A stretch of DNA of 14,187 bases, taken from NCBI GenBank assembly GCA_958449275.1, contig CAUDHE010000065.1, positions 1 through 14,187 of the forward strand. The letters run 5' to 3'. How positions within the stretch are numbered: position 1 is the stretch's first letter; each line of letters opens with the position of its first letter. The notes below the pieces were generated by a model, which did no database searches, was not told the origin of the DNA, and saw nothing but the letters and a program-made list of their open reading frames with translations. Below are positions 7,685 to 14,187 of the stretch, one piece after another. The DNA is from an uncultured Alistipes sp. (lineage in GTDB: Bacteria > Bacteroidota > Bacteroidia > Bacteroidales > Rikenellaceae). The translations under genes and the position numbers were made by a program.

Positions 7685-8071
7685 CTAAATACGAAGCCGA
7701 CGCAGAACATGAAGATAATGCTTCGCGCAAAGCGTCGAACGGAAGATATCGAAATCCGATATATGCCTAATACGCCCCGCATGCCTGTCGGCGACCGCGG
7801 GAGCGAATATTTTCGTAAGGTCGTGCGATATGCGCCGTACGGCGCCGCGCACCGATACCGAACCTCCGCTTCGCTCGACGGCAATCGGCTCGGAAGCGGG
7901 CAGGAGCATGTCGCCGTTCCCGCGGCACACCGTGTCGCGATCGGATTCGGCAACGGCAGCCCGTACTATCGAAGGATTCGCTGCCGTATGCCTGTCGCAC
8001 GACTGCTCCGACACTTGGCCGACAAGCAGCCAAAGAAGCGTGCAGAGTATGGCGATCAGCATTCGGCGCAT
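7685..8071 (-). CDS. small exported protein of unknown function, in operon with TonB-like gene
   Basis: The 128-residue product begins with a clear signal peptide (RRMLIAILCTLLWLLVGQ, residues 2-19). It then has a Gly/Ser/Arg-rich middle and a distinctive basic end (FRSTLCAKHYLHVLRRLRI, 110-128). Cysteines at 25, 49 and 115 would be in the periplasm; there is no good lipobox. The ATG lies 3 bases after the TonB-like stop codon, so the two are almost certainly co-transcribed. I do not recognise the family and assign no function; an accessory role to the TonB-like protein is only suggested by position. Codon composition resembles the neighbours. Main alternative: a spurious frame in GC-rich DNA, made less likely by the signal peptide and tight spacing. 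Confidence 0.6.
   Translation of the reverse strand: MRRMLIAILCTLLWLLVGQVSEQSCDRHTAANPSIVRAAVAESDRDTVCRGNGDMLLPASEPIAVERSGGSVSVRGAVRRISHDLTKIFAPAVADRHAGRIRHISDFDIFRSTLCAKHYLHVLRRLRI
7832..7845. repeat. 14-base palindrome inside the small exported-protein gene
   Basis: GCGCCGTACGGCGC is a perfect palindrome within the coding frame, sharing ATGCGCCGTACG with the palindrome at 7653-7668. It may be chance in GC-rich DNA or a protein-binding or methylation site. Confidence 0.3.
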
Positions 8072-8074
8072 GGG

Positions 8075-8908
8075 TTACTGGGGTAAAAAAGTATATGTTA
8101 TGGTTCCGCGATGACGCTCAGGAGCCGACATGTCGATATTGAAAAGCGATTCGCGCGCCGCCTGCAATGCCGCCTCGCGCATCAGTTCGTCGCCGCCCGA
8201 GACCACCTTGGCCGACAGCACCTCACCGCCGCGATCTATCGTCACCGACACCACGACCTGTCCGCCCGTGTCGCACATGTAGGCGGGCACCACCAATCTG
8301 CGCTTGGTACGCACGGGATCCTTGAACTCGAAACGCACCGTCACGCCGCCCTTGACTTTCGAGTCCTGACCGTCGGAGGTCTCGCTTTCGTTGCCGCCGC
8401 GCTCGGCATCGAGAATCGACTGCGCCTCGGCCAGTCCCGCCTCGTAAGCCGCGCGGTTGGCGTTCATCCCCGCCACGATGTCCTTCGCCGAAGCGTTCAG
8501 CTCCGATGTCTTCGTTCCGCGGTCGTCTTTCAGATCCTCGTTCAGCATGGCGTCGTTCGAAGCGAGGTTGCGCACGGCCGACCAGTCGATGTCCGACGCC
8601 TGCTTCTCCGCGATCTCGCGCTCCAGACGCTCCTTTTCGGCCTCGAGCTCATCGAGCGTCTGCAAATCGATGTAAATGCCCTGCTCGTGAGGTTTCGAAC
8701 CGATTATGATTTTCGATCCGACGAAGACTATGCCCAATACCAGATAGACGATTATCATGACGCTCAGTCCCAGCCGATGGTCGTAGGCCCATTCGCCGGC
8801 ATCCTGACGTCGGTTGTCGAAAGGCAGGCGCAGACGTTGCCGCCGCGGTTTCTGCGGCGCGCCCGACTGCTTGTCCTCCAATCTGTTCTGCGGTTCGGTA
8901 TTCGACAT
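8075..8908 (-). CDS. TonB-like energy-transducer family protein
   Basis: The 277-residue protein has a basic cytoplasmic N-terminus (about 1-46), one transmembrane helix (about 47-65, LGLSVMIIVYLVLGIVFVGS), and a charged, probably coiled segment (TLDELEAEKERLEREIAEKQ). After a low-complexity linker comes a TonB C-terminal-like domain (about 205-275). That domain holds the usual GGQVVVSVTIDRGGEVLSAK stretch and the closing GTITYTFLP. TonB proteins span the periplasm and pass proton-motive force from ExbB/ExbD to outer-membrane receptors. The usual Pro-rich spacer is missing and no ExbB/ExbD genes are near, so this may be a TonB/TolA relative with another partner. The ATG at 8908 is preferred to an in-frame GTG at 8914 because GAGAG lies upstream as a possible ribosome site. 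It is divergent from lpxC/fabZ and leads the operon with the small exported protein. Confidence 0.75.
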   Translation of the reverse strand: MSNTEPQNRLEDKQSGAPQKPRRQRLRLPFDNRRQDAGEWAYDHRLGLSVMIIVYLVLGIVFVGSKIIIGSKPHEQGIYIDLQTLDELEAEKERLEREIAEKQASDIDWSAVRNLASNDAMLNEDLKDDRGTKTSELNASAKDIVAGMNANRAAYEAGLAEAQSILDAERGGNESETSDGQDSKVKGGVTVRFEFKDPVRTKRRLVVPAYMCDTGGQVVVSVTIDRGGEVLSAKVVSGGDELMREAALQAARESLFNIDMSAPERHRGTITYTFLPQ

Positions 8909-8938
8909 ATCCACTCTCGGGTAATTGCAAATCTATCG

Positions 8939-8946
8939 CAAAAGTA
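8939..8946 (-). promoter_or_regulatory. -7 box of the TonB-like operon
   Basis: On the minus strand TACTTTTG (8946-8939) is a perfect TAnnTTTG box about 30 bases upstream of the ATG at 8908. No TTG is found at the expected -33 distance. Confidence 0.5.
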
Positions 8947-8968
8947 CGGTTTTTTTACGAAATATTAG

Positions 8969-8976
8969 TATCTTTG
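8969..8976 (+). promoter_or_regulatory. -7 box of the lpxC/fabZ-lpxA operon
   Basis: TATCTTTG at 8969-8976 is a perfect TAnnTTTG box about 50 bases before ATG 9027. It faces away from the TonB-like promoter 22 bases to its left, so the two units share a very short divergent control region. The -33 element is not evident. Confidence 0.5.
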
Positions 8977-9026
8977 TCCGCATTATTATGTTCACGAATA
9001 CGAACAACAACAAACTATAACGAAAT

Positions 9027-10433
9027 ATGCAGATCAAACAACAGACCCTCGCCGCTCCGATATCGTTCTCGGGCAAAGGGTTACACACCGGAGTACATGT
9101 TTCGATGACGGTGAATCCGGCTCCCGAAAACAGCGGAATAGTATTTCGTCGCACCGACCTCGAAAATACGCCGACCGTGCCCGCTCTCTGCGAATATGTC
9201 ACCGACACCTCGCGCGGAACAACCATAGAAAAGGGCGAAGCCAGAATAAGCACCGTAGAACACATTCTGTCGGCTCTGTGGAGCATGGGCGTGGATAACG
9301 CCGTGATCGACATCGATGCCCCCGAGACCCCCATCATGGACGGTTCGGCCCGCGAATACGTGCAGCGCATAACCGAAACGGGACTCGTCGAGCAGAACGC
9401 CGACCGCAAATACTACGAGGTTACGGAGAAACAGGTATATACCATTCCCGACAAAGGCGTGGCCATCATCATCTATCCCGACGACGAGTTCACCGTGTCG
9501 GTTCACGTCGACTACAACTCCAAGGTGATCGGCAACCAGTACGCCACGCTGGACATGTTTAACGACTATTCGGACAAGATCGCTCCCAGCCGCACGTTCG
9601 TGTTCCTGCACGAGTTGGAGCCGCTGCTCAACATGAACCTCATAAAGGGCGGCGATCTGGACAACGCCATCGTGGTGGTGGAGAACCCCGTATCGGATCA
9701 ACAACTGGAGCACTTGAAAAAGGTGTTCGGCAAAGACGATATCCGCGTGACGGGCGGTTACCTCAACAACCTGCAACTTCGTTCGAGCAACGAACTGGCC
9801 TGCCACAAACTGCTCGATCTGCTGGGCGATTTCGCGCTGCTGGGCATGCGCATAAAGGGCCGCGTGTGGGCTTCGCGCCCGGGCCACTTCGCCAACACCG
9901 AGTTCATGAAACAACTCATACGCGCCATCCGCCGCGACGGCGAGAAACCCGCGTTCAAATACAATCCAGCCAAACCCGCGTTGCTGGATATCAACCAGGT
10001 GCGCAAGCTGCTCCCTCACCGCTATCCGTTCCTGCTGATCGACAAAGTGTTCTATCTCGACAAATCGTCTATCGGCGCCATAAAGAACATCACGGCCAAC
10101 GAACCTCAGTTCACGGGCCACTTCCCCGAGGAACCCGTCATGCCGGGCGTGCTTCTGGTGGAGGCTATGGCGCAGGCGGGCGGCATCATCGTGCTGGGCG
10201 GCGTGGAGCATCCCGAGGAGTACTCGACATACTTCCTGCGCATCGACGGAGTACGTTTCAAACGCAAGGTCGTACCCGGCGACACCGTGCAGATCGAAGC
10301 GCACATAATAGAACCAGTGCGTCGAGGCATAGCCACTTTGGCAGGTAAAGTGTTCGTCGGAGGCGTTCTGGCTTGCGAAGCCACGCTCATGGCGCAAATC
10401 GTGAGAAACAAAAAATCGGAACAAAGCGAATAA
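9027..10433 (+). CDS. lpxC/fabZ: bifunctional UDP-3-O-acyl-GlcNAc deacetylase / 3-hydroxyacyl-ACP dehydratase
   Basis: The 468-residue fusion is typical of Bacteroidetes. Residues 1 to about 310 are LpxC, the zinc enzyme that commits sugar to lipid A. Zinc ligands are visible as H79 (STVEHILSAL), H260 and D264 (CHKLLDLLGDF). The catalytic His region appears as GHFANTEF (H287). Residues about 325-462 are FabZ, which dehydrates 3-hydroxyacyl-ACP in fatty-acid synthesis; LLPHRYPFLLIDKV and the catalytic pair H365 (TGHFPEEPVMPG) and E379 (VEAMAQAGG) are present, 14 residues apart as in E. coli. Both halves use the 3-hydroxyacyl-ACP pool, so fusion may couple lipid A to fatty-acid supply. The stop codon overlaps the lpxA start. 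The ATG at 9027 has an AT-rich leader and no clear Shine-Dalgarno site. Confidence 0.97.
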   Translation: MQIKQQTLAAPISFSGKGLHTGVHVSMTVNPAPENSGIVFRRTDLENTPTVPALCEYVTDTSRGTTIEKGEARISTVEHILSALWSMGVDNAVIDIDAPETPIMDGSAREYVQRITETGLVEQNADRKYYEVTEKQVYTIPDKGVAIIIYPDDEFTVSVHVDYNSKVIGNQYATLDMFNDYSDKIAPSRTFVFLHELEPLLNMNLIKGGDLDNAIVVVENPVSDQQLEHLKKVFGKDDIRVTGGYLNNLQLRSSNELACHKLLDLLGDFALLGMRIKGRVWASRPGHFANTEFMKQLIRAIRRDGEKPAFKYNPAKPALLDINQVRKLLPHRYPFLLIDKVFYLDKSSIGAIKNITANEPQFTGHFPEEPVMPGVLLVEAMAQAGGIIVLGGVEHPEEYSTYFLRIDGVRFKRKVVPGDTVQIEAHIIEPVRRGIATLAGKVFVGGVLACEATLMAQIVRNKKSEQSE

Positions 10434-11218
10434 TGATAAGCAATTTAGCATACGTGCATCCCGACGCCAAGTTGGGCGCGAACGTGGTCGTGGAACCCTT
10501 CGCCTGCATATCGGGCGACGTGGTGATAGGCGACGACTGTTGGATAGGTCCTTCGGCCGTCATACACGACGGAGCGCGCATCGGCAAAGGATGCCGCATA
10601 CATCCCTGCGCATCGATAGCATGCACTCCGCAGGATCTGAAATTCAAGGGCGAATTCTCGACCGCCGAGATAGGCGACTATAACGACATCCGCGAATATG
10701 TGACCATCAGCCGCGGCACCGCATCGCGCGGCAAGACGGTGGTGGGTTCGCACAACCTCATAATGGCCTACGCGCATGTGGCGCACGACTGCGTCGTCGG
10801 CGATCACAATGTCATAGTCAACCGCGTATCGCTCGCGGGAGAGGTCGAGGTAGGCGACTGGGCCGTGATAGGAGGACATACCGCCGTGCATCAGTGGGTG
10901 CGCATCGGCAGCCACGCCATGATTCAGGGCATGTCGGGCGTATCGAAGGACATTCCGCCCTACATAACCGCGTCGAACGACGACCACTATGCGGGAATAA
11001 ACAAGATAGGCCTCGCCCGCCGCGGCTTCACACCCGAACGCATAATGGCAATACACGAGGCATGCCGCATTCTGTTCCAGAGCGGACTCAACTACATGGA
11101 CGCCTGCGACAAGGTGGAGGCGGAACTGCCCGCTTCGCCCGACCGCGACTATCTGCTGGAGTTCATACGCTCGTCGAAACGCGGCTGCATCAAGCAATAC
11201 ACTTCGGTAGCGGATTGA
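10433..11218 (+). CDS. lpxA: UDP-N-acetylglucosamine acyltransferase
   Basis: This 261-residue cytoplasmic trimer-forming enzyme adds a 3-hydroxyacyl chain from ACP to UDP-GlcNAc, the first lipid A step. Its length matches E. coli LpxA (262). The N-terminal two-thirds is a left-handed beta helix of hexapeptide repeats (IGDDCWIGPSAVI, VGDHNVIVNRVSLAG). H118 in AHVAHDC corresponds to the catalytic H125. IGGHTAVHQWVRIG and SGVSKDIPPYITASND are hallmarks; the last ~70 residues are helical. The start is the ATG at 10433, which overlaps the lpxC/fabZ TAA by one base (TAATG), implying translational coupling. An upstream in-frame codon at 10373 lies inside fabZ and is rejected. LpxA catalyses the step before LpxC, so the two neighbours act in sequence. 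Confidence 0.97.
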   Translation: MISNLAYVHPDAKLGANVVVEPFACISGDVVIGDDCWIGPSAVIHDGARIGKGCRIHPCASIACTPQDLKFKGEFSTAEIGDYNDIREYVTISRGTASRGKTVVGSHNLIMAYAHVAHDCVVGDHNVIVNRVSLAGEVEVGDWAVIGGHTAVHQWVRIGSHAMIQGMSGVSKDIPPYITASNDDHYAGINKIGLARRGFTPERIMAIHEACRILFQSGLNYMDACDKVEAELPASPDRDYLLEFIRSSKRGCIKQYTSVAD

Positions 11219-11243
11219 CAGCCATTCGGACGGCATATTTTCA

Positions 11244-11273
11244 CAAGGGATAATTTTTCGGAATTATCCCTTG
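11244..11273 (+). terminator. terminator of the lpxC/fabZ-lpxA operon
   Basis: A perfect 12-bp stem CAAGGGATAATT/AATTATCCCTTG (11244-11255, 11262-11273) with loop tttcgg lies 25 bases after the lpxA stop codon and is followed by TTTG. It separates the lipid A operon from the next unit. Confidence 0.8.
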
Positions 11274-11519
11274 TTTGTCGTCAAGGGCGGCGCAGCCCCG
11301 ATTCAGGCCAAGCACACAGATCCCCAAACGAGCGCCCGACACCCGAAAACATTCCCGTCATTTTTACGGAATCGAGAAAAAAATGGTTATCTTTACGTCG
11401 CATTCGGCTGTCGACAGCGTTCGGAGATCAAACGCGCATTCCGACGCGGCAGACCGATGCGCGGCACCCGCGAGTCGGAATCGTCGCGATAAATCGGTGA
11501 GTAAGACATAAATATATCT
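11274..11519 (+). promoter_or_regulatory. gene-free leader region before the GNAT-like gene, weak promoter candidate
   Basis: About 245 bases carry no convincing gene. TATCTTTA at 11388-11395 differs from TAnnTTTG only in the last base and could drive the GNAT-like gene with a leader of about 120 bases; there is no -33 TTG. I see no riboswitch fold that I recognise. Short frames here lack start-site context and plausible protein composition. Confidence 0.3.
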
Positions 11520-12731
11520 ATGAGCAACACGAAGTACACTCTCAGGGAGGTGACCGACAAGGCCCTCGAACGCGAGTTCATCGATCTGCCCAAGCGGCTC
11601 TACAAAGGCAACCGCAACTGGGTATGTCCTTTGGACAACGACATATTGGCGGTATTCGATCCCGCCAAAAACAAACTTTACGCCGACGGCGAAGCGATTC
11701 GCTGGATTGCATACGACAAGTCGGGCGAGGTAGTCGGCCGCATCGCGGCATTCTACGACAACGAGCACGCCTACTCTTACGAGCAGCCGACGGGCGGTTG
11801 CGGCTTCTTCGAGGCAGTGAACGATCAGGAGCTTGCCGACATGCTTTTCGACGCGGCGCGTCTGTGGCTCGCAAGCCGCGGCATGGAGGCCATGGACGGT
11901 CCCGTCAACTTCGGTCCGCGCGATTCGTGGTGGGGTCTTCTGGTAGAGGGCTACGAGTTCCAGCCGCTCTATGCCAACCCCTACAACCCGCCGTATTACA
12001 AGGAGTTGTTCAAAAACTACGGGTTCAAGAACTATTTCAACCAGAACACCTATCTGTGGCGCGTTTACGACGACGACATCAACCAGATGATACACGAGCG
12101 CGCCAAGCGCCTGATGGCTACCCCCGGATACAGCTTCGCGCATATCGACACCAAGAATCTGGAGCAGGTGGCCGAGGATTTCCGCATAATCTACAACAAG
12201 GCGTGGTCGCTCTTTACGGGCGTGAAACCCATGTCCAAGGAGGAGGCGCAGAACATCATGAAGATGTTGCGCCCGATAGTCGATCCCAACATCATATTCT
12301 TCGCCTACTTCAACAACGAGCCGATAGGCTTCTTCATCATGGTACCAGATCTCAACCGCATGATAGGCAAATTCAACGGCAAATTGAACCTTTGGAACAA
12401 GTTGCGCCTGATGTGGGATCTAAAGGTCCGCAAGAGCTGTGATCGCATCTTCGGCATCATCTTCGCCGTCACCCCCGAATTTCAGGGCAAGGGCGTGGAG
12501 TCGGGCATGATACAATACATCTACGAGTCGTACATCCGTACCGACCGCAATCATTACAAAACGGTGGAGTTCGCATGGATAGGCGACTTCAATCCCGTCA
12601 TGAACCGCATGATACAGACCTACGTATGCGCCACGCGGCATAAGATGCACACCACCTACCGCTATCTTTTCGACCGCACGAAGGAGTTCAAACGCTGTCC
12701 GCGTCTGGGTATCAAGCGAGGCGACAAATAG
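11520..12731 (+). CDS. GNAT-fold acyltransferase-like protein, substrate unknown
   Basis: The 403-residue soluble protein, with no signal peptide or membrane helix, looks like a double-length GNAT-type protein. The C-terminal half has VTPEFQGKGVESGMIQYIYE, whose Q322-G323-K324-G325 segment fits the acyl-CoA-binding Q/R-x-x-G-x-G/A loop, preceded by the strands IIFFAYFNNEPIGFFIMVPD. The N-terminal half has a related pattern (EVVGRIAAFYD) and a conserved-looking MDGPVNFGPRDSWWGLLVEG, then PLYANPYNPPYYKELFKNYG. Proteins of this build are common in Bacteroidetes and resemble E. coli YghO, usually left uncharacterised. The acyl donor and acceptor are not known. It is followed after 27 bases by gcvT on the same strand, probably as one transcript. 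Confidence 0.7.
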   Translation: MSNTKYTLREVTDKALEREFIDLPKRLYKGNRNWVCPLDNDILAVFDPAKNKLYADGEAIRWIAYDKSGEVVGRIAAFYDNEHAYSYEQPTGGCGFFEAVNDQELADMLFDAARLWLASRGMEAMDGPVNFGPRDSWWGLLVEGYEFQPLYANPYNPPYYKELFKNYGFKNYFNQNTYLWRVYDDDINQMIHERAKRLMATPGYSFAHIDTKNLEQVAEDFRIIYNKAWSLFTGVKPMSKEEAQNIMKMLRPIVDPNIIFFAYFNNEPIGFFIMVPDLNRMIGKFNGKLNLWNKLRLMWDLKVRKSCDRIFGIIFAVTPEFQGKGVESGMIQYIYESYIRTDRNHYKTVEFAWIGDFNPVMNRMIQTYVCATRHKMHTTYRYLFDRTKEFKRCPRLGIKRGDK

Positions 12732-12758
12732 ACGAACCTGAAAAACCATAACGAACAA

Positions 12759-13853
12759 ATGAAAACCACAGCATTTACCGAGTATCATATCGCGGCGGGC
12801 GCCAAGATGGCCGAGTTCGCGGGATATAACATGCCCATAGAATTTACGGGCATAAACGACGAGCATGCCACCGTACGCGAGAAGGTCGGCGTGTTCGACG
12901 TGAGCCACATGGGCGAGATATGGGTCAAGGGCGAACGCGCTCTCGATCTGTTGCAGCACATAACCACCAACGACGTGTCGAAACTCTTCGACGGCAAGGT
13001 GCAGTACTCTACCATGCCCAACGGCCGCGGCGGCATCGTCGACGACGTTCTGGTCTACCGTTTCAGCCAGACCAAATACATGCTCTGCGTCAACGCCGCC
13101 AACGTCGAGAAGGACTGGCAGCACATCTGCGCCGAGGGCAAGGCTTTCGGCATGGAGGCAGGACGCGAACTGGAAAATGCGTCGGACAACATCGCCCAGC
13201 TCGCCATTCAAGGCCCTTTGGCGATGAAGCTCGTGCAGAAGATGTGCCCCGAACCGATAGAAGATATGGTTTACTACACATTCAAGCAGACCAAGGTAGC
13301 GGGATGCGACGTGATACTGTCGGCCACGGGCTACACGGGTTCGGGCGGATGCGAGATATACATGTACAACAGCGACGCCGCCACCGTATGGGATGCCATG
13401 TGGAAAGCGGGCGAGGAGTTCGGATTGAAAAACATAGGTCTCGGAGCGCGCGACACGCTGCGTCTGGAGAAGGGTTTCGCACTCTACGGCAACGATATCG
13501 ACGACACCACCTCGCCGCTCGAAGCAGGTTTGGGCTGGGTAACCAAGTTCGCCGAGGGCAAGGATTTCATCGACCGTGACCTGCTGGCCCGTCAGAAAGC
13601 CGAAGGCGTGCAGCGCAAGCTCGTAGGATTCAAGATGATAGACCGCGGCGTGCCGCGTCACGGCTACAAACTGGCGAACCTCGACGGCGAGGAGATCGGC
13701 CACGTTACGTCGGGTACCATGTCGCCCATGCTCAAGTGCGGCATAGGTTTGGGATATGTCAAGAGCGAATATGCCGCAGTCGGCACCGTCATCGCCGTGG
13801 TTATCCGCGACCGATTGATAAAGGCCGAAGTAGTGAAATATCCGTTCGTGTAA
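12759..13853 (+). CDS. gcvT: aminomethyltransferase, glycine cleavage system T protein
   Basis: The 364-residue protein has the same length as E. coli GcvT. It takes the aminomethyl group from the H protein, releases ammonia and forms 5,10-methylene-tetrahydrofolate. Family marks run from FAGYNMPIEF and VGVFDVSHMGEI through TTNDV and GGIVDDVLVYRF (D95-D96, containing the catalytic Asp position) to LAIQGPLA and ATGYTGSGGCEIY. They continue with LGARDTLRLEKGFALYGNDI, SPLEAGLGWVTKF and VTSGTMSPML. It is cytoplasmic. It lies 27 bases after the GNAT-like gene and ends in a strong hairpin. gcvH and gcvP are not in the window, so the system's genes are scattered, as is common in this phylum. No glycine-riboswitch-like fold is apparent in the 27-base gap upstream. 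Confidence 0.97.
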   Translation: MKTTAFTEYHIAAGAKMAEFAGYNMPIEFTGINDEHATVREKVGVFDVSHMGEIWVKGERALDLLQHITTNDVSKLFDGKVQYSTMPNGRGGIVDDVLVYRFSQTKYMLCVNAANVEKDWQHICAEGKAFGMEAGRELENASDNIAQLAIQGPLAMKLVQKMCPEPIEDMVYYTFKQTKVAGCDVILSATGYTGSGGCEIYMYNSDAATVWDAMWKAGEEFGLKNIGLGARDTLRLEKGFALYGNDIDDTTSPLEAGLGWVTKFAEGKDFIDRDLLARQKAEGVQRKLVGFKMIDRGVPRHGYKLANLDGEEIGHVTSGTMSPMLKCGIGLGYVKSEYAAVGTVIAVVIRDRLIKAEVVKYPFV

Positions 13854-13874
13854 CGGTATCAACGCCACATCGTC

Positions 13875-13913
13875 AATCGGGGCTGTCGACGTGAAAGTCG
13901 TACAGCCCCGATT
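13875..13913 (+). terminator. hairpin terminator after gcvT
   Basis: A perfect 12-bp stem AATCGGGGCTGT/ACAGCCCCGATT (13875-13886, 13902-13913) continues into a 4-bp inner stem CGAC/GTCG with one bulged T and loop gtgaaa. It begins 21 bases after the stop codon. As with the GH2 hairpin, no long T run follows. Confidence 0.75.
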
Positions 13914-13935
13914 CGTTTCAGGCGACGGGGGCAAT

Positions 13936-13971
13936 AAAAAAACAGCCGTTCGTCTTTCGATGAACAGCCGT
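13936..13971 (-). terminator. weak terminator of tRNA-Ala
   Basis: Reading leftwards from the tRNA, an imperfect 6-bp hairpin (TTCATC, loop gaaa, GACGAA; one mismatch) is followed by CGGCTG and a run of seven T (complement of 13936-13942). The 9-mer AACAGCCGT occurs twice, at 13941-13949 and 13963-13971. The hairpin is poor, but the T run and position fit. Confidence 0.4.
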
Positions 13972-13977
13972 CTCGTG

Positions 13978-14051
13978 TGGAGAATATCGGGCTCGAACCG
14001 ATGACCTCTTGCATGCCATGCAAACGCTCGAGCCAACTGAGCTAATCCCCC
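13978..14051 (-). tRNA. tRNA-Ala (anticodon GGC)
   Basis: The 74-base gene folds fully. The acceptor GGGGGAT pairs with ATTCTCC (two G-U pairs). The D arm is GCTC...GAGC with AGTTGGC, and the anticodon arm TTTGC-ATGGCAT-GCAAG gives anticodon GGC for codon GCC. The T arm is ATCGG-TTCGAGC-CCGAT. The discriminator is A, with no encoded CCA. GCC is heavily used in this GC-rich window. Confidence 0.95.
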
Positions 14052-14059
14052 TTGCGGTG

Positions 14060-14090
14060 CAAATATATGGCAGCAAATCCGTTTTTCCAA
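14060..14090 (-). promoter_or_regulatory. promoter of tRNA-Ala
   Basis: On the minus strand TTG (14090-14088) and TATATTTG (14067-14060), 20 bases apart, match both consensus boxes. The start would fall only a few bases before the tRNA 5' end at 14051. Confidence 0.75.
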
Positions 14091-14159
14091 AAAAAAGATC
14101 GAAAAAAAAATCGCAACGGCAGTTATTTTATGAAAATCCCGCAACATATCATGAATAAA

Positions 14160-14187
14160 ATGCAGTTTGCAGAACTGCGCGGGCCGC
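14160..14187 (+). repeat. edge of a second GC-rich repeat copy, cut by the window end
   Basis: The final 28 bases, starting with ATGCAGTTTGCAGAAC, equal the reverse complement of 133-160 except at bases 9, 17 and 23 of the block. The DNA before it (14091-14159) is AT-rich, so the repeat edge is sharp. The rest of the copy lies beyond the window. Confidence 0.6.

Noticed and set aside
8111..8968. Plus-strand 285-codon frame opposite the TonB-like gene
   Set aside because: It overlaps almost all of the TonB-like gene, which has a membrane helix and a recognisable C-terminal domain; the antisense product has neither.
9081..10451. Minus-strand 456-codon frame opposite lpxC/fabZ
   Set aside because: Antisense to a certain gene and unlike any protein family; a composition artefact.
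12420..14147. Long minus-strand frame of 575 codons
   Set aside because: It runs antisense through gcvT and across tRNA-Ala, and its product has no recognisable motif. It is a shadow caused by GC-rich codon bias.
1..14187. The window as a composite transposon bounded by inverted repeats
   Set aside because: No transposase, integrase or target duplication is seen and the contents are core genes. The repeats are better read as independent copies of a dispersed element.
1..14187. CRISPR array, defence system, toxin-antitoxin or prophage genes
   Set aside because: No regularly spaced repeats and no protein with such domains were found on either strand.

Overview
The window looks like chromosomal DNA from a GC-rich member of the Bacteroidales, most likely Alistipes or another Rikenellaceae. 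Support for this comes from a fused LpxC-FabZ protein followed by LpxA, several promoters of the Bacteroidetes type (TAnnTTTG, some with an upstream TTG about 20 bases away), little sign of Shine-Dalgarno sites, tRNA genes without an encoded CCA, and a secreted GH76/GH2 pair. The genus is an inference from style; the phylum is well supported.

Layout: bases 1-596 carry no protein gene. They hold a GC-rich repeat (1-160) and an AT-rich stretch that may encode a small RNA on the minus strand (about 258-478). Then come two secreted glycoside hydrolases on the plus strand, GH76 (649-1875) and a LacZ-type GH2 beta-galactosidase (1937-5107), each with its own promoter, closed by a long hairpin. A tRNA-Leu(CAA) follows (5256-5339) and ends in a two-way terminator shared with the convergent potassium/proton antiporter (5431-6921, minus). 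Further minus-strand genes are a two-helix membrane protein (7077-7598), a small exported protein (7685-8071) and a TonB-like protein (8075-8908), the last two being a tight operon. Divergent from these are lpxC/fabZ (9027-10433) and lpxA (10433-11218), overlapping by one base and making the first committed steps of lipid A plus fatty-acid dehydration. A GNAT-like protein (11520-12731) and the glycine-cleavage T protein gcvT (12759-13853) form a second plus-strand unit. A tRNA-Ala(GGC) on the minus strand (13978-14051) closes the coding part.

The genes are mostly housekeeping (envelope lipid synthesis, ion balance, one-carbon metabolism, tRNA) with one small carbohydrate-use unit. I found no phage, transposase, CRISPR, toxin-antitoxin or defence locus. 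The least explained material is non-coding: the last 28 bases of the window match, inverted, a block at 133-160; a diverged third copy may lie at 6959-7032; and the 5' region shows a promoter, a strand-biased hairpin and a terminator with no ORF between them.
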